A stretch of DNA of 64,000 nt from Streptomyces seoulensis. GTDB lineage: Bacteria; Actinomycetota; Actinomycetes; Streptomycetales; Streptomycetaceae. A program made the position numbers and the translations under genes. The notes under the pieces were generated by a model. That model was not told where the DNA came from. It ran no database searches and saw only the letters and a program-made list of their open reading frames with translations. The stretch spans positions 3,316,853 through 3,380,852 of the forward strand of contig CP054936.1 of assembly GCA_013364255.1 (NCBI GenBank), read 5' to 3'. Positions 18,368-27,114 of this stretch are shown one piece after another; within the stretch, counting starts at the first letter, position 1; every line of letters starts with the position of its first letter.

Positions 18368-20429
18368 GCTGAGGCGCTTCGGCCGCGGGAAGCTGCCGCG
18401 CGCCGCCCTGGTGGCGCTGCTCGTGCTGCCGCTGCTCTACGGCGCGCTGTACCTGTGGTCCTTCTGGGACCCGTACGGCCGTCTGGACCGGGTGCCGGTG
18501 GCGCTGGTGGACGAGGACCGCGGGGCCACGGCGGACGGCCGCCGGATCACCGCGGGGGACGACCTCACCAAGCAGTTGCTCAAGAGCGAGGTGTTCGACT
18601 GGCACCGGGTGAGCGCCGACGAGGCCCGCCGGGGCGTCGAGGACGGCACGTACTACCTCTCGCTCACCATGCCCGCCGACTTCAGCGAGCGGATCGCCTC
18701 CAGCTCGGGCGGCTCCCCCGAGACCAGCGCGCTCCAGGTCCGGACGAACGACGCCAACAACTACATCGTCGGGCAGATCTCCAAGACGGTGTTCAACGAG
18801 GTCCGCAGCGCCGCCTCCGCCAAGACCTCGCGGTCCTTCCTGGACCGGATCTTCATCTCGTTCTCCGACATCCACGGGCAGACGGTCAAGGCCGCCAAGG
18901 GCGCCGACCAGCTCGACAGCGGCATCGGCAAGGCCAAGAAGGGCTCCCAGGACCTCGCCGACGGTCTGACGGAGGCCAAGAAGGGCAGCGGCAAGCTCGC
19001 CAAGGGCCTGCGCAGGCTCGACACCGGCGCGGGCGACCTGGAGAGCGGATCGCGGCAGGTCGCCGACGGCACCCAGACCCTCGCCGACAAGGTCAACGGG
19101 GTGAACGCGAAGGCCGGGCCGTTCGTCAGGGACAACGAGAAGACGATCGGCGACTCCGCCCGGGTGGTCGCCGACTCGGCCGGAGCGATCCGCCGCAACC
19201 TCGCCTCGCTGGTGGACAAGGCCCCGGCCGCCGCGAAGGCCGCCCACGCCTCGGCCGCCGTCCTGGACGACGTCTACGCCCGGCGCTGCGCCGAGCCGGG
19301 CGCCGCACTGCCCGACCCCGGCTGCCCCGACCTGAAGAAGGCCGAGGAGGCCGCCGCCGACGTGGCGGCCGTCGCCGACGACCTCAACACGCTGATCGCG
19401 GACAACGACGGCGACCTCAAGAAGCTCGACACCGATCTCGCCGGCCTCCAGAAGCAGGCCCAGGCGCTCGCCGACCGCGCCCCGCACCTGTCCGAGGACC
19501 TGGCCGACGCCGTCAAGAAGATCAACAAGCTCAACGAGGGCGCGGGCGAGGTCGCCGCGGGCGCCAAGAAGCTGCACACCGGGATCGGCACGGCCAAGAC
19601 CGGCGCCACCGATCTGGACGACGGCGTCGGCAAGCTGGAGACGGGCGCCACGGATCTGAACGGCGGCATGTACAAGCTGGCCGACGGCTCCGGGAAGCTG
19701 GCCGGCGGGCTGCACGCGGGCGCGAAGAAGATCCCGGACTACGACAAGAAGGACCGCGACCGGCGCACCGGGGTGATGGCCGACCCGGTCCAGCTGGCCT
19801 CCCGGGACCTGCACCACGCGCCCAACTACGGCACCGGTTTCGCCCCCTACTTCATCCCGCTGTCCCTGTGGGTGGGCGCCATGGTGGCGTACATGCTGAT
19901 CCCGCCGATGAACCGGCGGGCGCTGGCCGCGGGCGCGTCCTCGTGGCGGATCGCGCTGGCCGGCTGGCTGCCGGTGGCCGCGGTCGGGGTGCTCCAGACG
20001 GCGGCCCTGATGGCGGTGCTGCACTGGGGGGTCGGGCTGGAGATGACCCGCGCGGCGGGCACGATCGCCTTCCTGTTCCTGGTGGCGGCGTGCTTCGCGG
20101 CGATCGTGCAGTGGCTGAACGCGCGCTTCGGACCGGCCGGCCGGATCCTCGTCCTGGCCCTGCTGATGCTCCAGTTGACGTCCGCCGGCGGCACCTACCC
20201 GGTGCAGACGAGTCCCGGCTTCTTCAACGCCCTGCACCCCTTCCTGCCGATGAGCTACGTCGTCGACGCCCTGAGGAGGCTGATCACCGGCGGCGGTCTG
20301 GCACCGGTGTGGGCGGCCTGCGCGGTGCTCGCGGGCTTCACCGCGGCGGCGCTGGCGCTGACCGCGCTGGCGGCCCGGCGGCGGCAGGTGTGGACCCTGG
20401 ACCGGCTGCACCCGGAGCTGAGCCTGTGA
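18339..20429 (+). CDS. YhgE/Pip family membrane protein
   Basis: A 696-residue protein. One TM near the N-terminus (residues ~20-42) is followed by a ~470-residue extracytoplasmic stalk with many heptad-like KLxxG and AKKGSQDLADGL repeats predicted to form coiled coil. Five TM segments occupy the C-terminal third (ABC-2-type permease fold). This is the actinobacterial YhgE/Pip layout, a family that includes the lactococcal phage-infection protein and ESX-like secretion accessory proteins. Coupled to the preceding ATPase gene, so it likely forms an exporter-like complex. Substrate unknown. Confidence 0.87.
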   Translation: MRSPRLAALELRRFGRGKLPRAALVALLVLPLLYGALYLWSFWDPYGRLDRVPVALVDEDRGATADGRRITAGDDLTKQLLKSEVFDWHRVSADEARRGVEDGTYYLSLTMPADFSERIASSSGGSPETSALQVRTNDANNYIVGQISKTVFNEVRSAASAKTSRSFLDRIFISFSDIHGQTVKAAKGADQLDSGIGKAKKGSQDLADGLTEAKKGSGKLAKGLRRLDTGAGDLESGSRQVADGTQTLADKVNGVNAKAGPFVRDNEKTIGDSARVVADSAGAIRRNLASLVDKAPAAAKAAHASAAVLDDVYARRCAEPGAALPDPGCPDLKKAEEAAADVAAVADDLNTLIADNDGDLKKLDTDLAGLQKQAQALADRAPHLSEDLADAVKKINKLNEGAGEVAAGAKKLHTGIGTAKTGATDLDDGVGKLETGATDLNGGMYKLADGSGKLAGGLHAGAKKIPDYDKKDRDRRTGVMADPVQLASRDLHHAPNYGTGFAPYFIPLSLWVGAMVAYMLIPPMNRRALAAGASSWRIALAGWLPVAAVGVLQTAALMAVLHWGVGLEMTRAAGTIAFLFLVAACFAAIVQWLNARFGPAGRILVLALLMLQLTSAGGTYPVQTSPGFFNALHPFLPMSYVVDALRRLITGGGLAPVWAACAVLAGFTAAALALTALAARRRQVWTLDRLHPELSL

Positions 20430-20512
20430 CCCGCCCGTCCGCCTCGCGTTCCGTACCCGTCTCCGTACCCGTCGAGCCCGCCGGACGGTCCGCACCTGTG
20501 AGAATCAAGGCC

Positions 20513-21142
20513 ATGGAACGCAGCAGCACCACGCCGGGCGGCCGTGCCCGCCGGGAGGCCACCCGGCAGAAGCTCTACGAGGCGGCCGTCACGCTCATCG
20601 CCGAGCAGGGCTTCTCCGCGACCACGGTGGACGAGATCGCCGAGCGTGCCGGGGTGGCCAAGGGCACGGTCTACTACAACTTCGCGAGCAAGTCGGTCCT
20701 CTTCGAGGAGCTGCTGCGGCACGGCGTGGGGCTGCTCACCGCCTCCCTCAGGGAGGCCGCCGAGGACACCGAGCGGGCGGGCGGCAGCCGGGTCGACGCG
20801 CTGGACGCGATGGTCCGGGCGGGCCTCGTCTTCATCGACCGCTACCCCGCCTTCACCCAGCTGTACGTGGCCGAGCTGTGGCGCACCAACCGGGCCTGGC
20901 AGTCCACCCTCATGGTGGTCAGGCGGGAGGCGGTCGCGGTGGTGGAGGGCGTCCTGCGCGAAGGCGTGGCGCAGGGCGAGTTCAGCGACGAGATCGACGT
21001 GCCGCTGACCGCCGCCGCGCTGGTGGGGATGGTGCTGGTGGCCGCCCTCGACTGGAAGTCCTTCCAGCCCGAACGCTCCCTGGACGACGTCCACGCGGCG
21101 CTCTCCCGGCTGCTCCAGGGCCGGGTGAGCGGCGCCCGCTGA
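20513..21142 (+). CDS. TetR-family transcriptional regulator
   Basis: A 209-residue regulator. The N-terminal HTH is clear (ATRQKLYEAAVTLIAEQG, then TTVDEIAERAGVAKGTVYYNF, ~residues 15-62); the C-terminal ligand domain contains LYVAELWRTN. Start ATG 20513; GTG 20498 is possible. It is third in the operon after the ABC/YhgE pair, 83 nt downstream. The operator at 17351-17372 is the obvious target, suggesting a sensor of a compound handled by the transporter-like pair. Confidence 0.9.
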   Translation: MERSSTTPGGRARREATRQKLYEAAVTLIAEQGFSATTVDEIAERAGVAKGTVYYNFASKSVLFEELLRHGVGLLTASLREAAEDTERAGGSRVDALDAMVRAGLVFIDRYPAFTQLYVAELWRTNRAWQSTLMVVRREAVAVVEGVLREGVAQGEFSDEIDVPLTAAALVGMVLVAALDWKSFQPERSLDDVHAALSRLLQGRVSGAR

Positions 21143-21219
21143 CCGCCCCGCCGATCCAGGGCCGCTCCAGGGCCGTTCCGGACCGTCGGGGGCGCGTGGG
21201 GGCGTGCGGGCGCGCACGA

Positions 21220-21275
21220 GAGCGCCGGTGCGCCGTGGCCCACGTTCCCCCGCCGGCCACGGCGCACCGGCGCTC
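21220..21275 (+). terminator. 21-bp perfect hairpin terminator
   Basis: The arm AGCGCCGGTGCGCCGTGGCC (21221-21240) is perfectly complementary to 21255-21274, plus one more G-C pair; the loop is 14 nt. It lies ~80 nt after the TetR stop and ends the operon. Confidence 0.75.
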
Positions 21276-21490
21276 CGGTCCCGCCCCCGTTCCCCCGTCG
21301 GGCCCCCGTCGGTCATCCGGGTTCCCCCGTGCCTCGCTTCCGCCGACGCCGGCCGGCGGAAGGAGCGGTCCAGGGCGGCGCGGCTCCGCCGCCCCGTGTC
21401 GGCGGTACCGGCGCCGTGCCCCTTCCCGTGCCTCCACTCTTCCGTCCGGAGGGGCCGCTCCCCATCCGCGCGGGTACTCATCTGTGCGCC

Positions 21491-21506
21491 TAGGTACGGG
21501 TACTCA
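21491..21506. promoter_or_regulatory. candidate MacR-type inverted repeat
   Basis: TAGGTACGGGTACTCA matches 14 of 16 positions of TGAGTACnnGTACTCA, the MacR consensus as I recall it. It lies ~100 nt upstream of the flavoenzyme gene. A second GTACTCA half is 26 nt upstream. The MacRS-like system is encoded at 43.5-45.5 kb in this window. Confidence 0.4.
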
Positions 21507-21607
21507 GCACCGCGCGCCGCGCCCCGGACGACGCGCCGCCGAGAGGGAACGTGCTGGTCACGGCCCCGTGGCGGGCGTTGTCGGTGGTGGTCGATAAAGT
21601 CCCCGGC

Positions 21608-23116
21608 ATGGCACGGATTGCGGTGATCGGCGCCGGGACGGGCGCGATGGCTGCCGCCGCCCGGCTGGCCGTCGCGGGCCACCGGGTGACGGTGTACGAG
21701 CGTACGGAGACGTACGGCGGCGGGGTGCGCCGCTTCGAGCGGGACGGCTTCGCCTTCGACACCGGCCCCGGGCTGCTCCCGCTGCCCGCGGTCTACCGCG
21801 ACCTGTTCGTCAAGACCGGCAAGGAGCCGCTGGAGGACCGCGTCGAGCTGGTCCAGGTCGACCCCTCGGCCCGGCACGTCTTCGCGGACGGCGCCGGGGT
21901 GTCCCTGCCGAACGCGTCCCGCGCGGGCGTCGTCACGGCCCTGGACGAGGCGCTCGGGGCGGGCGCCGGGCAGCGCTGGGGCGACTTCCTGGTGCGGGCG
22001 CGCGAAGCCTGGGACCGCACCCGCCGGCCGCTCCTGGAGGAGCCGCTGTGGCCCGACTGGCCGGTGCTGGCCGAGCGGGAGCCCTATCCGTCGGTGCCGT
22101 ACAAGCGCCTGCTGCGCACCCGGCGGGCGGCCACGCTCGCCGAGGTCGGCGCCTGGGAGCTGCGCGACGCCCGCCTCACCGCCCTGCTGGAGAGCCACGC
22201 GCTGGCGTACGGCCTCGATCCGCGCACGGCGCCGGCGAGCGCGGCCGTACTGCCCTACCTGGAGCACGCCTTCGGCACCTGGTACGTGCGGGGCGGCCTG
22301 CGCGAGCTGGCGCGCGCGGTGTACGAGCGGTGCGTGGCGCGCAGGGTGGAGTTCGTCTTCGGGGCCGAGGCCCGGCGGATCGTCGTCGAGGACGGCCGGG
22401 CGGCGGGCGTGGAGTTCGCCGACGGGACGGCGGTGGCGGCGGAGTTCGTGGTGGCCGGCGTCCCGCCGCGGACGCTGGACCGGCTGGCCGGGGCCGCGGT
22501 GCGGCCGGCGGACGGGGTGCCGGCCCGGCGCGGGCTGCCGAGCCGGCTGACCGTGCTGCTGGCGCTGCGCGGCGGCCGTCCGGCGGGCACGGCGCACCGG
22601 ACCGTGGTGCACACGCCGGATCGCGAGGCCGAGTTGGACGCGCTGTTCGGCCCCTCCCCCGCGCCGCCCGCGCGGCCGACGGTCGCCGTGACGCGGCCCG
22701 GCGACCCGGCGCTGGTCCCGGACCCGGAGCACGAGGCCGTGACGCTCACGGCCACGGTCCCGGCGGACGGCGCCGGGCCGATCGCGGGCGACGCCCTGGA
22801 GGCGCAGGCCGACCGCATGGTCACGGCGGCCGAACGGGCCGTGCCGGGGCTGCGGGAGCGGATCCTGTGGCGCGAGCTGCGCGGCCCGGCCGACGTCGAG
22901 CGGGAGACCGGGGCGGCGGGCGGCGCGGTGCCCGCGCCGGCGCTGGCCGCGGCCGGGGGGCGGCTGCTGCACCCGGCCAACTCCACGCCGGTGGCCGGGC
23001 TGTTCACCGTGGGCGGCTGGTCGCACCCCGGCGGCGGGCTGGCGCACGCCGGGATGTCGGGCGCGCTGGTGGCCGGACTGATCGTGGAGGGCCCGGAGTT
23101 CCGCGGCTCCCGGTGA
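21608..23116 (+). CDS. phytoene desaturase-like FAD-dependent oxidoreductase
   Basis: A 502-residue flavoenzyme of the phytoene dehydrogenase/amine oxidase superfamily. The dinucleotide-binding motif GAGTGAMAAAARLA begins at residue 8, followed by VTVYERTETYGGGVRRF. A C-terminal FAD-contact region GLFTVGGWSHPGGGLAHAGMSG closes the fold. Start ATG 21608; the frame is open 57 nt further up without conservation. No crt genes are nearby, so a carotenoid role is not supported by context. Substrate unknown. It is convergent with the next gene across a perfect palindrome. Confidence 0.87.
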   Translation: MARIAVIGAGTGAMAAAARLAVAGHRVTVYERTETYGGGVRRFERDGFAFDTGPGLLPLPAVYRDLFVKTGKEPLEDRVELVQVDPSARHVFADGAGVSLPNASRAGVVTALDEALGAGAGQRWGDFLVRAREAWDRTRRPLLEEPLWPDWPVLAEREPYPSVPYKRLLRTRRAATLAEVGAWELRDARLTALLESHALAYGLDPRTAPASAAVLPYLEHAFGTWYVRGGLRELARAVYERCVARRVEFVFGAEARRIVVEDGRAAGVEFADGTAVAAEFVVAGVPPRTLDRLAGAAVRPADGVPARRGLPSRLTVLLALRGGRPAGTAHRTVVHTPDREAELDALFGPSPAPPARPTVAVTRPGDPALVPDPEHEAVTLTATVPADGAGPIAGDALEAQADRMVTAAERAVPGLRERILWRELRGPADVERETGAAGGAVPAPALAAAGGRLLHPANSTPVAGLFTVGGWSHPGGGLAHAGMSGALVAGLIVEGPEFRGSR

Positions 23117-23117
23117 G

Positions 23118-23147
23118 CCGGACCCGGCGGCGCGCCGCCGGGTCCGG
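23118..23147. terminator. 30-bp perfect palindrome, bidirectional terminator
   Basis: CCGGACCCGGCGGCG followed directly by its exact reverse complement. It lies 2 nt after the plus-strand flavoenzyme stop and 9 nt from the minus-strand membrane protein stop. As RNA it folds into a ~13-bp stem with a tetraloop. Confidence 0.7.
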
Positions 23148-23156
23148 AAACCGGGT

Positions 23157-24185
23157 TCAGAAGCGGTACTGCTCGTCGAAGCCCGGCGCGTGCGGGCTCT
23201 GGTGGTGGCCGTCGCCCTGGTACGGGTAGGGCTGCTGCTCGGGCGGGAGCGCGCCGCCGTGCGGGTCCTCGCCGCGCTGCTGCGGCACCCACACCCCGGC
23301 GGCCGGGGTGTCCCCGCCGTAGCCGCCGGTCGTGTACGGCGGCTGGGCGCCGTCCTGGCCGTAGGCGCCATCGTAGGAGGCGCCGCCGTAGCCGGACTGG
23401 TCGCCGAGGTAGGGGTCGGGGTAGCCGTTGTAGCCCTGGCCGGCGCCGTCGTAGCCGTAGCCCTGCTGCCCGTAGCCGGAGTAGTCGTAGCCGTAGCCCT
23501 GCTCGGGGCCCTGGGCGGCGGTGGTGTACTGGTCCTGGGCGGGCTGGGCGGCGTAGACGCCGTAGGAGCCGGTGTCGTCGGGCAGAGGCTGGGGTGCGTA
23601 GACGGCGGTGGCCGCGTCGGCCGCGGCCGGGAGGGGGCGGGCGGGGGCGAACACGTCGTCGCGGTCGTAGTCGTCGTCGTGCCCGTACGCCGGGACGTCG
23701 TGGCCGGGCAGGGCCTCGGCGCCGTCCGGCCGGTCGGTGGCGCCCAGTTGCTCCGTGGCGCTCAGCTGGTCCATGGCGGTCGTCGGGTCCGCGCCGGCCG
23801 CACGGGGCGCGCCGTCGCCGGTGTCGTGGTCGCCGTCGGCCGGTTCGAAGCCGGCGCTCTGCGGGGCGTCGCCCTTCTTCCCGCGCTCGGCCCGGCCCCG
23901 GCGGCGCTTGGTGCTCTCCGCGCCCGGATCCGGCCGGCTGACCGCCCAGCCGGCGGCGAAGCCGCGGCGGAAGGACAGCGTCACGAACGTCTGCCCCACC
24001 GCGAACGCGGCCGTGCCCAGGGCGATGACCAGGACCGAGGGCAGCAGCACGCCGACCACGACGCACAGGAAGCCGGCGAAGGCGAGCAGCCGCCAGCGCA
24101 GCCGCGCCTTGTACTGCAGCAGCACCTCGCCGAGCAGCCACAGCGCGACGCCGCCGAACGCGATGTAGAGGACCGTCCAGCCCAT
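23157..24185 (-). CDS. membrane protein with Tyr/Gly/Gln-rich low-complexity tail
   Basis: A 342-residue protein. Two or three TM helices lie at the N-terminus (residues ~1-70), then a basic patch STKRRRGRAERGKK, then ~240 residues of disordered, low-complexity sequence. The last ~130 residues are dominated by Tyr, Gly, Gln, Asp and Pro, with repeated GYGYD, GYGQQGYGYDG and SGYGG words. ATG 24185 has GGGAGAGGGG 5 nt upstream. Downstream of metF by 56 nt on the same strand. Function unknown; the tail resembles prion-like/phase-separating segments in composition. Confidence 0.8.
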   Translation of the reverse strand: MGWTVLYIAFGGVALWLLGEVLLQYKARLRWRLLAFAGFLCVVVGVLLPSVLVIALGTAAFAVGQTFVTLSFRRGFAAGWAVSRPDPGAESTKRRRGRAERGKKGDAPQSAGFEPADGDHDTGDGAPRAAGADPTTAMDQLSATEQLGATDRPDGAEALPGHDVPAYGHDDDYDRDDVFAPARPLPAAADAATAVYAPQPLPDDTGSYGVYAAQPAQDQYTTAAQGPEQGYGYDYSGYGQQGYGYDGAGQGYNGYPDPYLGDQSGYGGASYDGAYGQDGAQPPYTTGGYGGDTPAAGVWVPQQRGEDPHGGALPPEQQPYPYQGDGHHQSPHAPGFDEQYRF

Positions 24186-24241
24186 GTACGCCCCTCTCCC
24201 AATGGCCGCTCCGCAGTGTGTCGTACGCGGAGACGGCCGGT

Positions 24242-25165
24242 CTAGGCCCGCGGGGGGTGGTGCAGGCCCAGGTTCTCGTAGATTTCCAGGGTCGCCGTGG
24301 AGTTGTTGAGCGTGATGAAGTGCAGTCCGGGCACTCCCTCGGCCAGCAGCCGCGCGCAGAACTCGGTGGCGAACTCGATTCCCATGGAGCGTACCGCCGC
24401 CGGATCGTCCTTCGCCGCGAGGATCCGCTCTTTCAGGGCGTCGGGGATGACGGCGTTGCTGAGCTGGGGCAGTCGTTCCAGCATCTTGACGCTGGTGACC
24501 GGCATGATCTCGGGGATGACCGGGGTCGCGCAGCCGGCGGCGGTGACGCGGTCGCGCAGCCGGAGGTAGGACTCCGGCTGGAAGAACATCTGGGTGATGG
24601 CGTAGTCGGCGCCCGCGCGGCACTTGTCGACGAAGCGGGCGACGTCGGCGTCCCAGTCGGCCGAGCGCGGGTGCATCTCCGGGAACGCCGCGACGCCGAC
24701 GCAGAAGTCGCCCGACTCCTTGATGAGCCGGACGAGTTCGGCGGCGTAGGTCAGCCCGCGCGGGTGCGGGACCCAGTTGCCCATGGGGTCGCCGGGCGGG
24801 TCGCCGCGCACCGCGAGCATGTTGCGGATCCCGGCGTCGGCGTACTGGCCGATGATGTTGCGCAGCTCGGCGATCGAGTGGTTGACCGCGGTGAGGTGGG
24901 CGACCGGGGTGAGGGTGGAGTCGGCCGCGATCTGCTGGGTGGCCCGGACGGTGCCCGAGCGGGTGGAGCCGCCGGCGCCGTAGGTCACCGAGACGAAGTC
25001 GGGGGCGACCGCCTCGACCCTGCGCAGCGCGTTCCAGAGGTTGCGCTCGCCCTTCTCCGTCTTGGGCGCCCAGAACTCGAACGAGAACGTGCTCTTGCCT
25101 GCGGCGAGCATGTCGCGCACGGTGCGTGCGCGGTCAGTCCTGGTGGATGCGGTTCCGAGGGCCAT
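24242..25165 (-). CDS. metF: 5,10-methylenetetrahydrofolate reductase
   Basis: A 307-residue flavoenzyme reducing 5,10-methylene-THF to 5-methyl-THF for methionine synthesis. TIM-barrel features are visible: [14 protein letters not shown] (catalytic Glu region), [19 protein letters not shown] and a C-terminal FITLNNS. Length is standard. The upstream 185 nt (25166-25350) hold AT-richer TTTGACCGAATTGCACC sequence that may be promoter, plus a DnaA-like CTATCCACA; I see no SAH or SAM riboswitch. Confidence 0.95.
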   Translation of the reverse strand: MALGTASTRTDRARTVRDMLAAGKSTFSFEFWAPKTEKGERNLWNALRRVEAVAPDFVSVTYGAGGSTRSGTVRATQQIAADSTLTPVAHLTAVNHSIAELRNIIGQYADAGIRNMLAVRGDPPGDPMGNWVPHPRGLTYAAELVRLIKESGDFCVGVAAFPEMHPRSADWDADVARFVDKCRAGADYAITQMFFQPESYLRLRDRVTAAGCATPVIPEIMPVTSVKMLERLPQLSNAVIPDALKERILAAKDDPAAVRSMGIEFATEFCARLLAEGVPGLHFITLNNSTATLEIYENLGLHHPPRA

Positions 25166-25350
25166 ACCCGCAGGCTATCCACAGGGCGACGGTCCCCCAA
25201 CCGAGCGCCGGAAATTTGACCGAATTGCACCTTTGTTGTCCACCCCTCGGACACCGCGGTCCGCGGCGGGGCGTCCGGAGTCGCCCGCCGTCCACGGACC
25301 GAGACGCCGCCGGGCTCCGTCACGGCCGGAAACCCGCGCCGGGCGCGGGG

Positions 25351-26019
25351 CTAGCGCGCCGCCCTCAGCCGCTCGGCGAACGCGGCCGCGGCCGCGCCGG
25401 GGTCGTCGGCCTCGGTGATCGCCCGGACCACGACGACGCGCCGGGCGCCGGCCGCCAGGACCTCGTCGAGGTTGTCCAGGTCGATGCCGCCGATGGCGAA
25501 CCAGGGGCGGTCGGCGCCGAGGGCGGCGGTGTACCGGACGAGGTCGAGGCCGGGGGCGTGGCGGCCCGGCTTGGTGGGGGTGGGCCAGCAGGGGCCGGTG
25601 CAGAAGTAGTCCACGCCGTCCTGGACGGCCGCCGCGGCGGCCTCCGGCTCGGCGTGCGTGGAGCGGCCGATCAGGACGTCGTCGCCGAGGATCGCGCGGG
25701 CGGCGGGCACGGGCAGGTCGCCCTGGCCGAGGTGGAGCACGTCGGCGCGGGCGGCGTGGGCGACGTCGGCGCGGTCGTTGACCGCGAGCAGCTTGCCGTG
25801 ACGGGCGCAGGCGTCGGCGAACACCTCCAGGTGCTCCAGCTCCTCCCCCGCCTCCATGCCCTTGTCCCGCAGCTGCACGATGTCAACCCCGCCGGCCAGC
25901 ACCGCGTCGAGGAACTCGGCCAGGTCGCCGCGGTCCCTGCGGGCGTCCGTGCACAGGTACACCCGGGCGTCGGCGAGCCGCTCCCGGGCGGCGGAGGCGC
26001 CGATGGCGGCGTCGGACAT
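25351..26019 (-). CDS. thiE: thiamine-phosphate synthase ThiE
   Basis: A 222-residue TIM-barrel enzyme condensing HMP-PP with the thiazole phosphate to thiamine monophosphate. Signatures: [37 protein letters not shown] and [11 protein letters not shown]. Start ATG 26019 has AGGGGGA upstream; the open frame continues into a repeat-rich, noncoding region. Unlike the thiO operon it has no visible TPP riboswitch in its leader. Confidence 0.95.
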   Translation of the reverse strand: MSDAAIGASAARERLADARVYLCTDARRDRGDLAEFLDAVLAGGVDIVQLRDKGMEAGEELEHLEVFADACARHGKLLAVNDRADVAHAARADVLHLGQGDLPVPAARAILGDDVLIGRSTHAEPEAAAAAVQDGVDYFCTGPCWPTPTKPGRHAPGLDLVRYTAALGADRPWFAIGGIDLDNLDEVLAAGARRVVVVRAITEADDPGAAAAAFAERLRAAR

Positions 26020-26669
26020 ACGTGGGTCCCCCTCGTTCGTCTCGTGTGCCGGCGCGCGGCCGCGAGGTGCGGTGCGGTGCGTCGGCGCGGTGCGCCGCGT
26101 CGACGGGCGCGGCGCGCTGCCGCGGCGCGGGCCGTAGGGTCGCGGCGCGCACCCGTCGCCGTCCGGTACGGCACGGCGGCGCCCACAGCCTACGCGGGCC
26201 GCCGGCGCCGCCGTCACCGGTCCACGGCCCGGAGCGCGCCGCACTCGCCGACCCACGGCCCGCGAGACACCATGGCCACCGGCCCGAGAGGGCGTCACCA
26301 CCGACCCGCGGGCGTCGCGCCCGCCGGTCCTCGGGGCGTCGCGCCCGCCGGTTCTCGGGGCCTGCGGCCACCGGCCTGCGGGACCTCGTGGCAACCGGTC
26401 TGCGGGGACGTCGTGGCACCTGGTCTGCGGGGATGTCGCCGCCGGTCCATGAGGGCGTCGCCGCCGGGCCGCCGAGGGAGTGTCGTAGCCGCCGGTCCCC
26501 AGGGCCCCGTGGCCACCGGCCCGCAGGGGCGCCGATCCTCAGGGCCCCGTGGCCACCGGCCTGTGGGGCCCCGTCGCCAGCGGCCCGCAGAGGCGCCGTG
26601 GACGGCGCGCGGGCCGAGGGGTGGTCGGGGGCCGGCTTCGCGGCCGGCCCCCGGCACGGCGGCGGGGCG
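26020..26669. other. 650-nt noncoding region with repeat array
   Basis: Between the thiE start and the Rv2175c-like stop, both minus strand. 26020-26289 is GC-rich with short CGCGGCG/GGTGCG words and must hold the thiE promoter, which I cannot locate. 26290-26590 is an imperfect ~24-bp tandem array. Open frames here are shadows. Confidence 0.7.
26290..26590. repeat. array of about thirteen imperfect ~24-bp repeats
   Basis: Units of 21-26 nt (one of 16) run head to tail. Clear units start at 26311, 26335, 26359, 26382, 26406, 26431, 26454, 26477, 26503, 26543 and 26567. Typical halves are GGCGTCGCGCCC or GGCCCCGTGGCC followed by GCCGGTCCTCGG or ACCGGCCCGCAG. The pairs 26311/26335 and 26503/26543 are nearly identical. 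Compared with the 23-bp array at 14.7 kb the units share the layout GGCG-n-CGT, CC, GGTCCG-like. Divergence rises toward both ends. Confidence 0.75.
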
Positions 26670-27035
26670 TCAGACGGCCAGGGCCTGGGCTCGGCGCTTC
26701 ACCTCCGTGCCGCGGTTCTCGCTGAGGGCCTGCGCGGGGGTGCCGGGCAGGCTCGGGTCGGGGGTGAAGAGCCACTCGATCATCTCTTCGGCCGTGAAGC
26801 CGTCGTCCCGCAGCAGGGTCAGGGTCCCCACCAGGCCCTTGACGACCTTGTCGCCGTCGATGAAGGCGGCAGGCACGTGCAGGGCCCGGTTCTCACCTCG
26901 GCGTACGGCGATGAGCTGGCCCTCCTTGACCAGCTGCCGCACCCGTGTCACCTCGATATCGAACATTTCGGCGATATCGGGCAGGGTGAGCCAGGCGGGG
27001 ACGAGAGCATCAATCTTGGCGTCAATCTCGGTCAC
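26670..27035 (-). CDS. Rv2175c-family DNA-binding protein
   Basis: A 121-residue winged-HTH protein of the Rv2175c family. LTLPDIAEMFDIEVTRVRQLV is the predicted recognition helix region (~residues 16-37), followed by LIAVRRGENRALHVPAAFI. In M. tuberculosis the homologue is a substrate of the kinase PknL; a PASTA kinase lies 4 kb away here. Start: I chose GTG 27035, where homologues begin; no ribosome-binding site precedes it, and a -10-like hexamer ends 8 nt upstream, so the mRNA is probably leaderless. GTG 27059 would add eight unconserved residues. Confidence 0.88.
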   Translation of the reverse strand: MTEIDAKIDALVPAWLTLPDIAEMFDIEVTRVRQLVKEGQLIAVRRGENRALHVPAAFIDGDKVVKGLVGTLTLLRDDGFTAEEMIEWLFTPDPSLPGTPAQALSENRGTEVKRRAQALAV

Positions 27036-27042
27036 GGAACCA

Positions 27043-27065
27043 AGCGTGCCATCTGCCACCGACAG
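27043..27065 (-). promoter_or_regulatory. second PafBC-like promoter motif, before the Rv2175c-like gene
   Basis: CTGTCGGTGGC (27065-27055) matches the TTGTCRGTGGC element at 10 of 11 positions, followed after 6 nt by CACGCT (27048-27043) at the -10 position. Seven bases later is GTG 27035. The layout is the same as at the HEPN gene. Confidence 0.5.
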
Positions 27066-27114
27066 TCGGAAGTCAGCCCCACCCGCCTGGGCGGACGGCC
27101 GGCGCCCCGGCGCC

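Larger units (their letters stand above)
21143..21607. other. 465-nt intergenic region
   Basis: No gene supported. It contains a 21-bp terminator hairpin (21220-21275) and two GTACTCA words (21474-21480, 21500-21506), the second within a MacR-like site. The rest is GC-rich without repeats that I recognise. Confidence 0.65.

Noticed and set aside
21608..23116. Carotenoid biosynthesis gene cluster
   Set aside because: Only a single phytoene-desaturase-like gene is present; no crtE, crtB or cyclase genes lie nearby.
26290..26590. Protein-coding repeat region
   Set aside because: Unit length varies between 21 and 26 nt, so no frame is kept through the array.
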